Positions 49,701-61,478 of a stretch of 64,000 bases of DNA are shown in pieces. Numbering within the stretch: position 1 is the first letter of the stretch; each line of letters begins with the position of its first letter. This DNA comes from Nemopilema nomurai (taxonomy: Eukaryota > Cnidaria > Scyphozoa > Rhizostomeae > Rhizostomatidae): the NCBI GenBank assembly GCA_003864495.1, contig ML133394.1, positions 2,294,001-2,358,000 on the forward strand, given 5' to 3'. A program made the position numbers and the translations under genes. The notes under the pieces were generated by a model. The model worked only from the letters and a program-made list of their open reading frames with translations. It was not told the origin of the DNA and searched no databases.

Positions 49701-51156
49701 TGATGTTAATCATTAGATCAAAAACTATTTACATTAGAAAAGGCTTTCTTTTATTTTCTTATCTAAATATAATCAATTCCAAACCGGTGGCTGTTTAAAA
49801 GCACTATGCAAACTGTTTCCCGGATTAAAACAAAATTATTTTAACTTTGAAAGTCGAACTAAGCACAGCTGTTCAAAGCTTTTCTCATATCCAGTTTTGC
49901 AGTACGCAGGGAAATTGTCTTTATTTTATATTTTCAAGAAAATGCGATTTTAGCACAGTTAAGGTTGATACAAAATGTTTCTTCTCTATTCTTATTCATA
50001 TTCTTTAACTTTTGGACCAACTAAATTAACAAAACTCCCGTGATTCATGAGGTGCAAGTGAGAAGAGGATAGCAAAATAGCCTGCAGCTTCATTGGATGT
50101 TCTTGAGCTGACGTTAACACGGAAGTTCAGTGATTCGCAAGACCACACAGGACACAAAACGTCAACGACCTTTCCTTTTCAAATCCAAAATTTGCGCGTT
50201 ATTTAATGCTTGTGAGCCGCATTTATCAAACTTAAGCTCATGCGGATTCGATCCAGTGTAAACAGGCCCTTAATGTCGCTAGAAGACATTATGTAGTTGC
50301 AATAATCTGATGAATTAGTCTATCTGCTTTTTAAAAGTTCGCTCATCAGTCAAGAGAGATATTTGCACCTGATATTTGTAAACTTTAGTACAGTCTTTAT
50401 CAATGCTTGGTACGCTTAACGGTTCATTGATATTTCTGCGATTGCCTGCCTTGAAACTGAAATATAAGGTCAGTGTTTCCGCCAGTTTTTGCTCATCAGT
50501 TAAAGTATGTGACGCTTTTTAATTGATAAGAAGAAACTGCCAGTTTTCAAAAGTCTGATTTATCTAAATCCAACATAAAATGAGTGACAATTACACCGGA
50601 TTACAAAACAAATGGATTGGAGGTATAACCCGTCTTTTACGATATCCTCTTTGACAACATCAGCTTGCATTAAGACCAACAGTTCATCGAGATTTTCTTG
50701 TTTCAACCTTAAAAGCTTTGGAGTTTATTCTTTTCCAGTTAGCACAATTTGGCAAAAGTAAACATACTCTTTGAGTTGTGAACCTTTTTGCAACCATGGT
50801 TTTAAACATGTGGACTTCTGTTCTCTTCCTCTTTTTTGCTTTGAATTTTGGCAGTAAAGATTGCAGGGGCTGCATTTTCTTTGTCCCTTTCCATCGCAAA
50901 ACTGAAAAGCTGATGAATTTTGACTGATCGTGTAAATTCGCGCTTTTCAGTCAAGCTGATGAAAAAACGGATGTGAAAAAAATTTGGAAAATAATTGATG
51001 GAAAAATCTGATGGTGTTTTATGCCTTAAGTTCTACGTTACAATCAAATTATATACGTTTCAGTAATGACAGTAATAGAATTTTCCTGTAGGTATAACTT
51101 CGGTGTATAGGGAAGATACGGATCCTAGTACATTGAGCCAATAGCTTGATGCGATA
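43727..51156. other. Gene-free interval
   Basis: About 7.4 kb of AT-rich DNA. The open frames are short and resemble no family I know. No exon, RNA gene or clear repeat recognised beyond short local duplications such as ACTAGAAATATATG near 47,650-47,690. Confidence 0.5.
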
Positions 51157-51323
51157 ATCAGGGCCGCATTTAGGACCGCCTGGGCTCCGGGCCCAAATTT
51201 GATTGAGCCCCTTAGAGCACTACTTCGTGTAGGTTTCTAAAACGTTGCTCGGGGCCCCCTGAAGTTGGAAATCTAAGTGGGCCCGGGCAAAGTAGGCCCA
51301 CGGGTAAATGCGTCACTGGCGAC
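51157..51323. repeat. Dispersed GC-rich repeat, copy 2
   Basis: Inverted copy of 12,630-12,810: begins ATCAGGGCCGCATTTAGGAC and contains GCTCGGGGCCCCCTG. Roughly three quarters similar by eye, with indels. Confidence 0.65.
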
Positions 51324-51813
51324 AATCAAGCAGTTATCTACGGACAACAACAACAACAACACCCTATGGAAGCAAGCAATTATGCTCATAGATGAGTATG
51401 ACGATTTGCTGCGAGAGTATTGAAAGATACCTTTAACTAATCCTTGAATGCGAGAGTTGGGATCGGTCGATGAAGATGACGGAACGCCCATCCGGGTGAT
51501 TTGTTTGATTTAGTTCAGTGATTTATACTTGTTTTTATCAGTGAATTCTGTTCGTATAACTTCCCATATGATGTCAACGGACTGCTATCGTGACCTTGAT
51601 GATTATTATCTTGTCATGTCTAAACGGTCGCCTGTAGCAAAGTTGTCGTTCACAATCGACTTTTTCTAACAACCAGATGCCCACCTAAGACAATCACATC
51701 ACAGTGCAAATCGTTATCAATTGCACTTTACTGGAGAGCTTTGCTTCTTAAACGAGTAGAAGAGTATGATGAGTAGAAAAGATTGCCAGGGACGATTTTA
51801 GCTTGGGAAAACT

Positions 51814-51829
51814 GGGGGGGGGGGGGGGG
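51814..51829. repeat. G16 homopolymer
   Basis: Sixteen consecutive G followed by AGGGG; length may be uncertain in assembly. Confidence 0.95.
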
Positions 51830-52994
51830 AGGGGCGCATCGCATCACAAATGAATTACCTAGCAACCATCAATTCTTAGATCTTGTGAATAGACGACTTG
51901 TGGTGTATTTCAGTCGGTTTGATGACATGTGCAGTACTATCGTTGGTGTTTAAATCCAGCTTGCAGAATCAAAAAGTCCCTGCTTTAGTTTCGGAACCTG
52001 TCCGCTATCTAATTAACTCAAAGAATTAATTCACTAGCACAGTACTTGAATAGATGCCACCAGCTTTGGTATATTCTGGTCGATTAAGATGTTTGAAGTA
52101 ACTGCAAATGTTTAGCAAGTGTTTTCATTCTATGCATGCAACAGGATAGGTCGTAAGAATAATGAGCATGTTACTATGTATTCAAACATTCATCGAGTTC
52201 ATTATGTAAGACCTATTAACAATGCGATTGAAAGCTGGATTCTATGGAAATGCTCGCAAAGCCGATTTGCTGAACTGTAAAACGACGAATTAACACTTTT
52301 GAAGAGCTTGGTGTTTAGTATTTGTACAGTCTCTATAATCATACAGTGTTGATGTGAATTCTTTATCATTAAGATAAAAAATGGCGCGTTAATTGCTTAG
52401 AAATCTAAAAATTAAAATGATTATGTTTTGCTGTGGTGTGCTGAACAGATTTTGAGCCTGTGATACATATGGTCAAATGTTGTATCACAAAACATTTCAT
52501 CAGTTAATCCAGAGGCTTTTCCGATTTCCATACCGATCGATTAGAGATCATACTAGTGTAGTGGCGGCTCGTGGTAGAATTTGTAGGTGGGGCTGATGAC
52601 GTCATATGAACTCAAAGAAGAAAGATGACGTCGCAGTTAAAATAGCAAAGAATGACTTAGACTTGAGTATTCTAACAAAAGCTGTAATAAACACTTTTTA
52701 ATTAAATGTTAAGTTAAGTAAAGAATTGAATCCCGTGAAACACTCTCCTAACTCTTCTCTCATGTCGTAAATATTTACAGTTCTGCTTTTGAAGTTCCAC
52801 CTTGTGCTCGAGCCCAGTTCTCCTCCAAAAGTAAGACACGGGAAGCAGAAAATTCTTTTTTTCTGAATACTCAAAGACAACCAAGGATTTTTCTCGAAGC
52901 AGCTCCTTGCATTAAGAGCACGATTTTTAACCGTACCAGTGGACTTTGTTTATTGCGTGATAGGGATATCCCTTGGATGATGCGGGCCTATCTA

Positions 52995-53380
52995 CCGTAA
53001 ATCCGCGAAATGCCCCCCCCTCGAAAAAGCCACCCCCTCCAATAAGCCCTCCCCTCCAACAAGCCCCACCCCAGAACTACAAATTTTCAATAAGCCCCCC
53101 CTCGAATAAGCCCCCTCGATTTGTTGATTCTTGACTCCTGAGGTTGCCTTTGGCATTTTAGTGAATTACCACAAAAATTTATATTTTTGTTAATAATTTA
53201 ATCAAATGTTACTTTATACTTAGGCTATTTTTTATATTAAGATAAGAAAGAAATTTCAAAAATTATATTTTTATGTGGCATGTTCCAAAATTTTTTTTAA
53301 GCCCCTCCCCCTCGAATAAGCCCCATCCAAAAATGTCAAAAATTGATAAGCCCCCAGGGGGCTAATTCGAGGATTTACGG
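52995..53380. mobile_element. 386-bp foldback element with 6-bp duplication
   Basis: Starts CCGTAAATCCGCGAAATGCC and ends with the inverse, GGATTTACGG (10 bp perfect), with further inverted GCCCCC/GGGGGC blocks. Flanked by TATCTA at 52,989-52,994 and 53,381-53,386. Internally rich in repeated CGAATAAGCCCC words. A TA target would also fit, as for Tc1/mariner-like elements. Confidence 0.8.
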
Positions 53381-53383
53381 TAT

Positions 53384-56330
53384 CTATCCAGTGGAGCTGG
53401 TTGCGCGGACTAATCTGATTCTGTCACGCCTGCTATTACGCTCTTCCGTCAGCTGTGGCAGATCGTCAACTTCACATTCTGCATCTTCAGCAAGTTGATG
53501 GATGTATGTTTTACGAGGCCTCCCAACACCAGTGTGGTCATGCATCGGTTTCCATAGCAACAAACTACTCGCCAGTTTTTCTTTACTTCTCGAGCAGTGA
53601 CCTGCAAAACGCAGACGCCGTTCTTTTACAGTTGTGGTAAGGGCAGAAAGAGTTCCATGAGACTTTGTTTGGTAGGATGATCTTTCCACGAGATATTCAG
53701 CACTGCGCGAAGCATTCTACTGTAAGTGCCATCCAAAGTCTTCTCCAGAGATCTTGCCAATGTCCAGGTAGAGGAACCGTACACTAAATCAGATTCTACC
53801 ACGGCTCTGAAGAAATCTATCTTAAGTTTGTTGGGAAGTGATGATTTCTATATGGAGTTGAGGCTATTCAAAGCATTCCAAGCTTTGGCGATACGAATTT
53901 CAACATATTTTTCTGTTGATGAGATATTGCTACCAAGGTAGGTAAACTGCTCCACTTTTTTAGTTCGGTTTGATTAATGGAACTGATACTAACAATCAGG
54001 TTGAAAGCCATGTACTCCGTTTTCTTAGCGTTAACATAGAGACCGATATTTGCAGCAGCAGTTTCTAAGGTGTGAAGAAGTCTCTGAGCGTTGTTGATGT
54101 TGTCTGCAAAGGGGGCAATATCGTCCGCATAATCTGCGTCTGTAATATGAACAGAAGGGTATCTTCTACTCCTTGATTTTTCCAAGGTAAAACCCAGATC
54201 AATACTATCATCAACTGATGTGCGAAGAACATAATCTAAGCATAAAATAAAAAGGAAAGGTGCTAGAGTATCACCTTGAAGCACACCCGCACATATGTCG
54301 AAGTATTCGGTATCACCATTGGGAGATCTGACTTTGGCACGCGTGTTCTTATAAAGCATCATGATAGCTTTAACTGTCTCTTCTGAGATACTGTATGCAA
54401 GAAGTATGCTTCTCATTTTCCCTCTATGTACGGAGTCAAAAGCCTTGGAAAAGTCTACAAATAGAATTACTGCATCCAAGTTTTTAGCTTTGACACCCTC
54501 CAAGATTCTTCGGACCGTGAGTATCTGGCCAGTGGTGGACCTGCTTTTCCGAAAGCCATTTTGATTTTTCCTTAATATCTTCTCGATCTCAGGTTGAATA
54601 CGATTTAGGAGTAAGGGGTTGTATACTTTTGCTGAGATAGGAGTCAGAGTAATTCCTCTATAGTTTGAGGCAAGACCAAGGTCACCCTTCTTAGGGAAAG
54701 GTAGGATGCAACCATCTGTCTAGATTTCATTTTATTTTGAAGGTACACAGCCTTACATGATTGCAGAAGAATCTCGTTAAAGTTACCACTTTTCCAAACT
54801 TCAGGGGGGATGTAATCGAGCCCAGCTGCTTTCCTGTTTTCTAGCTTCTTCAAGACTGTTTTGAGTTCTTCTAGAGAGAAAGGACCTGTTTTGATGCTTA
54901 GTTTGTTTTCGTTGATGCGTTGGATTGGTTGGTCTCACACAACTGGCGTTTTGCCGAGCAGATTTTCAAAATGTTCCTTCCACTTGTGCAACCTTTCCTC
55001 CTGACTGTTGGCATTGAGTTTCGACTTGGAAGGTTGTTTGCGGCCTGACACTTCATTGACTGTCTGCCAGGCAAGTGAGGATTGTTTGTTATCTGCAGCA
55101 TTTTTTATTTTGTCGATCTGGGATTGGATGTATCGTTGTTGTTCAGCCTGATTGGCCAAATCGAGTTATTTTTGTGCTTGCTTTCGTAGATTGACAGAAC
55201 CTCTTGTTGGATATTTGTTGCACTGCTTACCAATTCTTTTCTCTTTTTCCAGCAACAGTATCAGTTTCCCATGGAACTTGGTGCCTTCTCTTCGGGCGCA
55301 GAGGGATGCAATGTTTTGCAGCTTCATGGTGTGCTTCGATGAAGTTCATATACGTTGTGTTAGGAGTCAGTTCGTTTGTATCAGAAATCATTAAAGACCA
55401 GTAAAAAGGAGGTCTCGTGTCAGATCTCTTTTTGTAGGCCCTGAGGCTGAGGGAGATTTTTGCAGTCACAATTCTGTGGTCTGTGGAGACTGTCTGGAAT
55501 GTGTTGTATGCTTCACAGTTATGGACACAGTTAACCCATTTTCTATTGACTGCTAAGTAGTCCATTTGGATGGGTATGGGTCCAATTCTTATAAGATCTC
55601 TTTTGGAAAAGGGTGTTAAGGCAGTAGAGCTTATTTTCAATCAAGAATTGATGGAAGTGTTCACCGTTCCGATTCGTAGTTCGTAGGCAAACTTATGATG
55701 ACAATAGTTTTGACCCAGATGTGCATTCAAGTCTCCTCCAAGCAAAAGAAGGTTGTGCTTTGGTACGTCTCCTACCAGTGCTGAGAGGTCAGAATAGAAA
55801 TCAGTAACTTCTTGCTCATCGCTCACATTGGTAGGGCTGTAGCAAGAGATGATTGTGCAAGCAGGATTTCCGTTAAATGTAGCTATTACCAGTCTTTCAG
55901 TGATCTTTTCTATACAATTCAGAGATTTCATGGCATGTGCGCTTAGCAATATTCCAACACCTCCAATGGTACTATTGCAAGAGGTTTTCCATGCTGAAGC
56001 TGATACAAGCGTCCAGCCTTTTCCCACATCATGGTATTTGAGTTCCAGATCATCGATGGAAAAGCCGATGCCCTTGGATGCATATAATACCGATATTGTA
56101 TGATTCGGCTGATTGGGGCAAGTTCGGATATTTGCGAGATGGACCGCAGAGTTTGTACGCTGAATGTAGATACATTGGTAGCTCTTTTGCATTTCAGAAA
56201 ATTTGGTTTTGGCTCAGAAGCTGACTTTTCGAGGTCTGAGGCCAGAGTCCGCACCCAAGCTCGCGACCCTTGCACCCGCGTGACGGCCGATGCGGTATGT
56301 GTTTGTATTGTGAACTAAAGTCATATTTGT
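53384..56330 (-). pseudogene. Decayed LINE: endonuclease plus reverse transcriptase
   Basis: Minus-strand fragments in several frames, in the expected order. Endonuclease (about 56,192-55,641) with TIISCYSPTN and LLLGGDLNAHLGQN. RT start (54,853-54,740) with LENRKAAGLDYIPPEVWK. RT core (54,503-54,000) with FVDFSKAFDSVHR, GVLQGDTLAPFLF and the catalytic YADD. C-terminus (53,689-53,384) with RRLRFAGHC and LLLWKPMHD. Multiple stops and frameshifts, so inactive. Same clade as the fragment at 18,178-18,870 (both have RFAGHC...LWKP...GRP) but a different subfamily. 5' end not determined. Confidence 0.9.
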
Positions 56331-57286
56331 CTTTCGATAACTCAGTATAATCATCTGTGCGAGCCAGGCCTACAGGTGATTGCAGTAGTTCGCTAACTGA
56401 ACAGTCTGTAGCTCAGCGCCTGATACATTCTGCCGTTGACCCAAGAGTTCCTCCGCCAGGCTGTAAAACTGCTACGCTGCTCCCCATAGCATGATTTTTT
56501 AACGAGCTAGACTGCTCGGGTTTGAATTCAGAGTTTTTCTATCTCCTAGACAAGGTTGCCTGCTAAGGCTAACGAGTCCTGTCTACCCGGAGCAGCTGGT
56601 TTGAAGGCGCCAGAAACCCGCCCTCGCCCGTTCTCCTTGTTTGTGAAAACACGTCCGCCACGTGAAGGCCAGGAGTTGACTTTAGTTGTCAGAGACTTAT
56701 TGAGTCGCAAGTGCCATAACGGATTCTGTAGAAGATGGTCCACTTCATTCATTTCATGATATTTGAAAATCTTCAAATTTTAACTTACGAACATAAGTCG
56801 TCGAATTGATGACACTCTGTGTAGGTCTCCTCTTCACTGTGAAGTTCAGAGAGCTTATTATGTTACGCACTCAGTCAAAGTTGAATTGAATTGCTCGGGA
56901 CTAGTTTCATCTAGCCCCAAATCCAAGCAAATTCAAGGGCAGTGAACCAATCAGCGAACGACCACAGTTGAATCGGCAAGATATACAGCACGTTTCATTG
57001 GTCAGTTTTCCTTTCGTTTGGGGCTAGCCCCAAAAGCTCGGGAACTAGTGTCTGAAACGCAAGTTCTTTGTTTCCTGTTCAAAGAAACCGCGGGTCGCAG
57101 GACGTCACTTACATAAAGAATATTGACAAACCGTATCGTGGCTAAAAGGGAGGTCACGAAACCAACAATTTAGAGAATACTAAAATTAAAAATGACATTA
57201 CAATTTAAGAATAAGAATTTTGGCTTACTTTGGGAAACTTTTGGCGGGGCTGAGCCCCACTAGCCCCAATGCACGGTCCACCACTG
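56331..57286. other. Right part of the hAT element
   Basis: No coding similarity recognised. GGGGCTAG/CTAGCCCC words occur in both orientations (for example near 56,912 and 57,020), giving local foldback potential toward the right terminus. Confidence 0.45.
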
Positions 57287-57294
57287 TACTAGTG

Positions 57295-59066
57295 TTTTAT
57301 TCTGTTTTTTGTGCCCGAAAGATGTTTGTACGTGTTTTCTATCATATCCTTTCCTCGCCCAAGCCCAAGTTCTTTTTTCAAATTTGACTCCGTTTGCTTT
57401 TTCAAAATTGTCATTAGAGTGAATCTAGAAATTATTTAGAATTATGATGAGGGCAATTCAATGTTTATTTATATAGCTGAGCAAATGGAAGGATTTTCAA
57501 CTTTGCTGATTTATTAACTATTCAATTACCTGCGAAAGAATACATTCTTGACAAAATTGACATTACATATGAATGCAATTAACTAAACATAATGTGGCTA
57601 GATGATATATAAGTTGCTACACCTGCTGTGATTATTAGATGCATTTGTCACAAGCTAATGATAAGATATCTTGTGAAGTTGGAAGCTACAATTGTTACAT
57701 TTCTAAACAAATAAATTGATATTCAAAAATTTATATCACGTTTAAATAATGGGTTTGTAAATAGTAAAATTTTTATCATATGTCGATTATTGTTCATTAT
57801 AAGTGTCATTGACATATGAAAATCAAATTACATCTACATGCAGCATGTTTTCTTACTCTTTTGATTCAGTGTACTCGCGATGCTAAAAATCGTGTTCTTT
57901 GGACGAAGCATAAAGATCTTAGAGGATCATTTTTGCAAAGTATAGGCTCCCATTGACTTACATATAAGAAGGAATGAAGAAAAGAAACATGGTTGTAATG
58001 AAGAGGGTCTTAAGGCTGTTCTTTGTGAAAAGGCTTTTAAATTGTCCGGGTTATGAGATAAATGGAGTACATCTACGTTATCTTAATCCTTGGCGTGGGT
58101 AACTGAAATGCTATGTGAATTATAGCTTCAGTTTTTATTAGCATATAGTATCTAGAAACCTGGTTAAAAGGTTCTTGTGACAGAAAGAAGACAGAGCCAC
58201 GTAACTGGTGTCATTAAATCGATAATCTATGGATGGCCTTATTTGTAGACTTACTGAAGTTTGCATAAGCTAACGCATAGATTGCGGAGGGAGGCCAAAT
58301 AAAGCATCTATACAACAGGCAGGCAAATGCAGAAAACAAGCTCATGAAAATGTGAGCATTATTGTTACATCATAGAGAGTTTACGCTTCTTTTGTAGTGA
58401 AGTCTTTTGGTTTTCTATTTGCAAGTTTAGTTTTTCAAAGCAAGACACACGCACCATATCATAGAAAGCATCAATTTTCTTAAATCCAGTACATGTAACA
58501 TCCTGTTTCCCCTAGCAAACCACTTGCTCAGTGGCTGATCTACCTCTTTTAGGTTTTTAGAAAGATAAACACTTTAGCTTTCAAGAAGCATTGAACCAAA
58601 TAGACCATGCAGTATTGCTATGGAAATTTATACAAGAAACTTTATATAAACCAGTTTGAAGGGTCTCTCAAAGATGTCCTTTATGCTGCTAAGATAAGCC
58701 AGAGATTCTTAGAATGCGAAGTTTTGAAGTTGAGACTTTGCTGTATCCAACAAAAGTCAAGAGTCTGACTTGAAGGTTTGTTCTCCAGCCTGAAATTGAA
58801 CTTCAAACTACAGGTTGATGGAGCATCAAGAAAAAATGGTACTGGAAGATTTTGTACTAACTTCAAGTATTTTTATTTTGCGAAATTGCTCGCTCTTAAT
58901 CTTTCTAATAGTAAATCTTTGTGGGTGCAATTTCGGATTGTGAAATATACCACCAAAGTTTGGCGATAGGTATGCTTGATTTATGTCCATCTGTCTAATT
59001 CTGCTATCTTTGGTCCACAAACAATATTGGTGTTTGAATCAGCATATCTTTGCGATCATGATCATG
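57295..59066. other. Intergenic, 3' flank of the GPCR gene
   Basis: No exon recognised. A minus-strand AATAAA at 58,872-58,877, about 190 bases after the GPCR stop codon, is a possible poly(A) signal. Confidence 0.45.
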
Positions 59067-60037
59067 TCAAAAAACAGTTGCTTCGTTGTCTTCTGGTTTC
59101 TTACACTTAAGACAGGCATCAATTCTGAGAAATTTGAATACTCTATACCAGAGCTGGTGCATTGACTTGCGAATAACCTTATTCATAAGGCAGTAGAGTG
59201 GAGGGTTGATAGCACTGTTTGCGTATGCAAACCGTGATACAACAGCCTCACTTGTAAGTGAAGTCCTCTTTCCTGTGTGCAACGCCCAGATATTGAGAAT
59301 GGCGAATGGAGACCATGACAAAATAAAGATAAAGACAATCATGGACAAAACTAGTCCAGTTCTTATTTCCTTACGTATGCTAGGCGTTTTTCCTTTTGCC
59401 TTTTTATCTTGCGTGCTCTTCTTCCGGCTAATGTGTTGACTGGAGCCATATCCAACTGTTTCTGAGCATGAAATGTCTCCAACAGGCGTGAGTGCACGCG
59501 AGTTTCGGAACGTTAGGCCGTTTGGCTTCCTTAAACGTGACGTCTTCTTCCCAACAGTAACAAAGTGTTCCTTCTCGGAGTGGGCTGTCAGCAATTTGTT
59601 AACTGTAGGCTGGCTTCGATCGTCACTGGGCTTTCTATTAACACAGGCCTGCTGTTCAATTGCTCTGGCATGGTGAAAGGCAATCTTGAATATTCGATAA
59701 TACATCACTGACATTATTGTGAGAGGAATACCGTAAATGGTGAGGATGATAAAGTACGTAAAGGAGATGCTAGATTTGAAGTCAGTGACACAGAGCCATA
59801 TTCCCTTGATGAACGTGTACCGGGACCAGCCTATGATTGGAAGCAGTGCTGTCACCAGGGCGTAGCCCCAGGCTGCTGTGATCAGAATGACTGCTCTTCT
59901 AGTGGTTATGTGAATATGGTACTTGAGTGGGTAGAATATCGATATGTATCGATCTGTACTGATGAGGAAGAGCCCTAGCAGTGATGCACTTGAAAGCAAA
60001 TGGTTGGTGAATCCGTTCACTTGACACATGACAGTTC
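59067..60037 (-). CDS. GPCR exon 2 (TM3 to C-terminus)
   Basis: 971 nt after a TTATCATTTCAG acceptor. Begins in phase 1 with GTVMCQVNGF, upstream of the ATG that a simple ORF search would choose at 60,029. Ends KKPEDNEATVF. Confidence 0.95.
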
Positions 60038-61478
60038 CTGAAATGATAAAAGCACTATCAAAAGTACATCGTCACCTTGTGATTCATATGTTATTTCTAC
60101 TCAAATGTATAAATAGTACCCTGGGTACCAGTCTCACTATACGTAAAATAACAGATAACTGTTAAACTGAATGTGAGTTCACGGGCTGATTGACCGGGAA
60201 TGGTAGGGGTGTAACAAATAATCTCTATTTGGTTTTTCACCACTTCTTTGCTAAATGGTTTGTCGGTCTGGTAGTTTAGCTATAAAGTTGTTGACATGCG
60301 TGAAAATCGACTATTCTTGACGCTGTTCGTGTAAATCATTCAATAACTTCCAAACTGCTGATTTCCTACATTATGCTGATAATTTTTAAATTTGAATTAT
60401 TTTTTAAACTTACCAAATATAATAACTGTTGTTAATGTTATTAATGAATTAATTAGATGCAAGAGGGGTACTCATTTTTATACCCAACCTTGACACCTTT
60501 GCAAAAGCAATAACTTTTGCTTCATGCTGTCGTTTAAGCAGAACCAGAGACAACTGAAAACTTCGTTTGTATGAGACGTTCAGTTCAAACGTTTAAAAGT
60601 TCATAAGTTCTTAAGGATAGCAAATGAATCCCGAAAATTCAAACAATGGGAACTTCCACCAATGCAGTACATTTCAATGCGTCGCATAACAATGGTAATA
60701 TTTATTTTTTTCTATTTGAGCTGAAAATTATTTGACAAACATAGAGATTCCATCCAGAAAACAGGTTCTGGCATCAATAATTAATTACGCTAAAAAGGAA
60801 CCGTTTGGAAGAGCTTTGCAAAGTTGACAATGGGAGATTTGTTTCAGTTCAAAATTACATTTGATTTTGAAAATTATCTTTAAAGGTCGGCTTTCAGCTA
60901 AGAAAGATTGTATTTCCATGTAGACATTTTAGAGATCGTGACAATTCCTTGAAACGACCATCGCTATGGTATTATGTATTTGGTCTTCTAAATAAGGCTG
61001 CTCGGCTTCGTTCAAAGGCAAAAAGACCAGAAGCCTTCAAAATGGGTGGTAGTTCAGGGCGGTGATTTCTAAAAGTTCTTTCTTAGCCGCCGCAAATTGT
61101 CAAGTCAGGTGAGAAAATAGTATAAGGTGTCTTTGATCGATTCTTGCATCGTTAGCCACCGATTGTCAAGTATAATTCAATGTAATATCCTTTCCATATC
61201 TATGTAAAATTGCACTGATATGAATTGACGAGAGGTAGCTTGAATGAGCTGTACGTACCGATGGTCCAGGCTTGCGACACAACAGCTGGGATACTGAAGG
61301 GAAGCAACCACAGACCAACCAATAGGTCTGCCACTGCGAGACTAAGTACGATGTAGCCTGATGGGTTGTGAAGGCGCTCAGTCAAGCATATGGAAACGAC
61401 AAGGGAAGCGTTGCCAATGACAATGATGAAGATTAAGAAAACTATTACTGCCACCTGGGCAGCTATATCGACTTCCAT
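59067..61478 (-). CDS. Class A (rhodopsin-like) G-protein-coupled receptor, 2 exons
   Basis: Join of exon 1 (61,478-61,259) and exon 2 (60,037-59,067): 1,191 nt, 396 residues, phase-1 junction making Gly74. Plasma-membrane receptor signalling through heterotrimeric G proteins. Landmarks: GN at 22-23 (TM1), LAVAD with D51 (TM2), C78 at the top of TM3 and C156 in the second extracellular loop (probable disulphide), DRY at 102-104, FILSWSPF in TM6, NPPLY in TM7 (NPxxY). Third intracellular loop is long (over 100 residues), basic and Ser/Thr-rich. The TM3 position 7 after C78 is Asn85, not the Asp of biogenic-amine receptors. The very short N-terminus recalls adenosine, melatonin or orphan cnidarian receptors; ligand unknown. 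Confidence 0.95.
61259..61478 (-). CDS. GPCR exon 1 (TM1-TM2)
   Basis: 220 nt, starting MEVDIAAQ and ending AWTI plus G at G|GTACGT on the minus strand. The open frame beyond this donor loses receptor character, which fixes the exon end. Confidence 0.93.

Larger units (their letters stand above)
52559..57286. mobile_element. hAT-type element with nested insertions
   Basis: Flanked by the 8-bp direct repeat TACTAGTG (52,551-52,558 and 57,287-57,294), the target-duplication length of hAT elements. Termini: TAGTGGCGGCTCGTGG on the left, and on the right the inverse of CAGTGGTGGACCGTG, matching the hAT-like CAGTGGYGG pattern apart from the first base. No transposase recognised, so probably non-autonomous. 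Most of its 4.7 kb is a decayed LINE and a small foldback element inserted later. Confidence 0.75.

Noticed and set aside
59206..59676. Plus-strand ORFs of 67-77 codons
   Set aside because: Shadows of GPCR exon 2.
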